Assembly (NCBI RefSeq): GCF_022229005.1
Contig: NZ_JAKKFD010000044.1
Location: 186,001 to 250,000 of the forward strand
Reading direction: 5' to 3'
DNA from: Micromonospora trifolii
GTDB lineage: Bacteria > Actinomycetota > Actinomycetes > Mycobacteriales > Micromonosporaceae
DNA: 64,000 bases
Below, piece after piece: positions 62,642 through 64,000 of this stretch. Numbering within the stretch: the first letter of the stretch is position 1; every line of letters begins with the position of its first letter. The notes beneath the pieces were generated by a model, which was not told the DNA's origin, made no database searches, and saw only the letters and a list, made by a program, of their open reading frames with translations. The translations under genes were made by a program, and so were the position numbers.

Positions 62642-63849
62642 ACCTGGTCCCGTCAACCGATGTGGCAGCCATCGACCTCGCACGAATCGACCTCAGCGAC
62701 CCAGCGCTGTTCGCCGACGGCGACCCGCACGCGGTATGGCAGGCGATGCGCCAGCGAGAACCGGTGCGGTGGCAAGCTGTCGGCAGCAAAGGCTTCTGGG
62801 CCGTCTCCACGTTCGACGGCGCCGAGAGGGTGCTGTCGGACCATGCCACCTTCTCCTCTACCGGCGGCGTCATGCTCAACATGCTCGGCCGGCCGGAGCC
62901 CGCCCAGGGGCAGCAGTTCTCTGCGACCGATCCGCCGGAGCTTGCCCGAATTCGCGGACCCCTACAGCGCGAACTGGCGATGCGTGCCGTTCAGCAGCAT
63001 GCTGCCGCCGTCCGGGAACATGTCCGAGATCTGCTGGGGTCGCTGTCAGGGAGCTTCGACTTCGCGACCGCCATCTCGCCGCTCCCGATGGCGTTCCTTG
63101 GGCCGCTCATGGGCATCCCGGCCCAGGACTGGCCGCTGATCGCTCGCCTGGTGGCGATGTCGGTCGCCGAACACGACCCGGACACTGCGGTCGAAGAGGG
63201 CCCTCAGGCGACCCTTGACCGGGGCCACCGCGAGCTGTTCGCCTACCTGCTGAACCTGTCGCTGGAACACCGTAAGCGTCCGCGTGGCAACTTGGTGGAC
63301 ACGCTGTTGGCGCTTCCGATCAGCGCCGGTGGAGTAGTGGCCAACTGTTACAGCCTGATTCTGGGCTCTGCGGCCGCCATCGCTCACGTTCCCACTGCGA
63401 CGCTCGCCGAACTGCTGCGCACCGGTCAGTACCCGACGTGGGCTGCGAGGCACGCTCTCATCCCCGGCGCAGTAGAGGAAGCGATCCGCTGGACCTCTCC
63501 CGCCGGGCACTTCCTGCGTACGGCGACCCAGGACACAGCCATCAACGGAAAGGCAATCGCCTCCGGAGATGCGGTGGTGCTGTGGATTGGCTCCTCCAAC
63601 CGCGACGAGCGCTACTTCCCAGATCCCCACCGGCTGAATCCCTCCCGCCGAGGGCAGCGCCACCTGGCCTTCGGTGCCGGGGCGCACTACTGCATCGGGG
63701 CGGCGCTTGCGCGGCTAGCGCTGAGGATCGTTTTCGAGGAGATGTTTCAACGGTTTACTTCTTTCGAGCTTGCCGGCGACATCGTTCACGTCCGCTCAAC
63801 GTGGCTTGCCGGCATCAAGAGCCTTCCAGTGGTGGGCCGACCGCGATGA
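62638..63849 (+). CDS. Cytochrome P450 with altered I-helix
   Basis: 403 aa. Heme-binding FGAGAHYCIGAALARLAL with Cys352; ExxR as E281-A-I-R284; the K-helix/PERF region RLNPSRRG. The I helix reads CYSLILGSAAAIAHVP (Gly243 to Ala249). In the related P450s that hydroxylate carrier-bound amino acids (NikQ-type), this place reads LGGDETSR; here Asp, Glu and Thr are all Ala (245-247), so the normal proton relay is absent. The rest looks intact, which argues against simple decay. It overlaps the carrier gene and the adenylation gene by ATGA. Probably acts on a carrier-bound substrate, perhaps by an unusual mechanism. Confidence 0.9.
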   Translation: MNLVPSTDVAAIDLARIDLSDPALFADGDPHAVWQAMRQREPVRWQAVGSKGFWAVSTFDGAERVLSDHATFSSTGGVMLNMLGRPEPAQGQQFSATDPPELARIRGPLQRELAMRAVQQHAAAVREHVRDLLGSLSGSFDFATAISPLPMAFLGPLMGIPAQDWPLIARLVAMSVAEHDPDTAVEEGPQATLDRGHRELFAYLLNLSLEHRKRPRGNLVDTLLALPISAGGVVANCYSLILGSAAAIAHVPTATLAELLRTGQYPTWAARHALIPGAVEEAIRWTSPAGHFLRTATQDTAINGKAIASGDAVVLWIGSSNRDERYFPDPHRLNPSRRGQRHLAFGAGAHYCIGAALARLALRIVFEEMFQRFTSFELAGDIVHVRSTWLAGIKSLPVVGRPR

Positions 63850-64000
63850 CCAGCGATGTGTTGGCGATGATCCGGGCACGCATGTGCGAGATTCCCGCTA
63901 CCATCGCGCTCGTCGACCGTCACGGCTCAACCACGTACGGGGAACTGGAACGCGTGTCGGGCTCCATAGCGAGCTATCTGAAGACCCGGGACGTGGCCGT
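63846..64000 (+). CDS. Adenylation enzyme, N-terminus only (runs off the window)
   Basis: First 51 codons. ALVDRHGSTTYGELERVSGSIASYLKTRDV matches the opening of AMP-forming adenylation domains (A1 region, AxxxxxxxxTYxEL). It overlaps the P450 gene by ATGA. It is expected to activate an amino or aryl acid and load it onto the free carrier protein at 62411. Whether it is a lone domain or part of a larger NRPS cannot be seen. Confidence 0.8.
   Translation, partial: MTSDVLAMIRARMCEIPATIALVDRHGSTTYGELERVSGSIASYLKTRDVA

Overview
The window is high-GC actinobacterial DNA. Frequent GTG starts, leaderless-type promoters, Tat and lipoprotein signals, SigE-family sigma, XRE/MmyB-type regulators and NarL-type two-component genes point to a filamentous actinomycete, most likely a member of the Micromonosporaceae (an inference; there is no rRNA or marker gene here). 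It reads as an accessory chromosomal region: many small regulator/oxidoreductase pairs, several gene scars, an integrase, and the start of a biosynthetic gene cluster.

Layout. 0.1-3.2 kb: a small membrane protein and a two-gene unit (669 aa with a YfaP/DUF2135-like domain, plus 131 aa) that resembles phage-associated proteins. 3.2-7.2 kb: two DUF1877 genes, an SDR with a divergent MerR regulator and a clear MerR operator, a GNAT acetyltransferase, and three copies of a 145-205 bp non-coding repeat. 7.4-9.5 kb: MerR/GyrI regulator facing a SnoaL-like gene and an SDR. 9.7-17 kb: SigE-family sigma factor with a membrane partner, a secreted hydrolase lipoprotein, a complete NarL-type two-component pair, a protein built from a tandem repeat, and a second response regulator beside a decayed kinase. 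17.5-24.4 kb: XRE regulator, SDR, ABM-like protein, TetR, a second SDR, a zinc alcohol dehydrogenase without a normal start codon, and two overlapping SRPBCC genes. 24.4-30.2 kb: a large LuxR ATPase regulator broken by one in-frame stop codon, a VOC/XRE divergent pair, a truncated sigma factor and a single-domain response regulator.

30.3-38 kb: an envelope or small-molecule block (methyltransferase, DUF2064 transferase, GT2, membrane protein, dTDP-rhamnose-4-epimerase-like epimerase, cytochrome b561/molybdopterin oxidoreductase, MTAP). 38.1-45 kb: a surface operon (DUF4331 protein, class F-type sortase, TPR protein, NicO metal exporter) with a divergent secreted DUF4394 protein. 45.4-55.9 kb: an oxidoreductase island (Tat hydrolase, Tat aldo/keto reductase, flavodoxin, two equal-length MmyB-type XRE regulators, zinc dehydrogenase, SDR, DUF2255, two more aldo/keto reductases) tied together by an ungapped 32-bp motif present four times. 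56.5-58 kb: a tyrosine recombinase with a small AbrB-like partner.

58.8-64 kb (runs off the window): a tightly overlapping operon of lower GC: free-standing condensation-like enzyme, MFS exporter, second condensation-like enzyme, discrete carrier protein, a cytochrome P450 whose usual oxygen-activating residues are alanines, and the start of an adenylation enzyme. This set suggests activation of an amino acid, loading on a free carrier protein, oxidation on the carrier, and transfer by stand-alone condensation enzymes. It is the best candidate for an undescribed system in the window.
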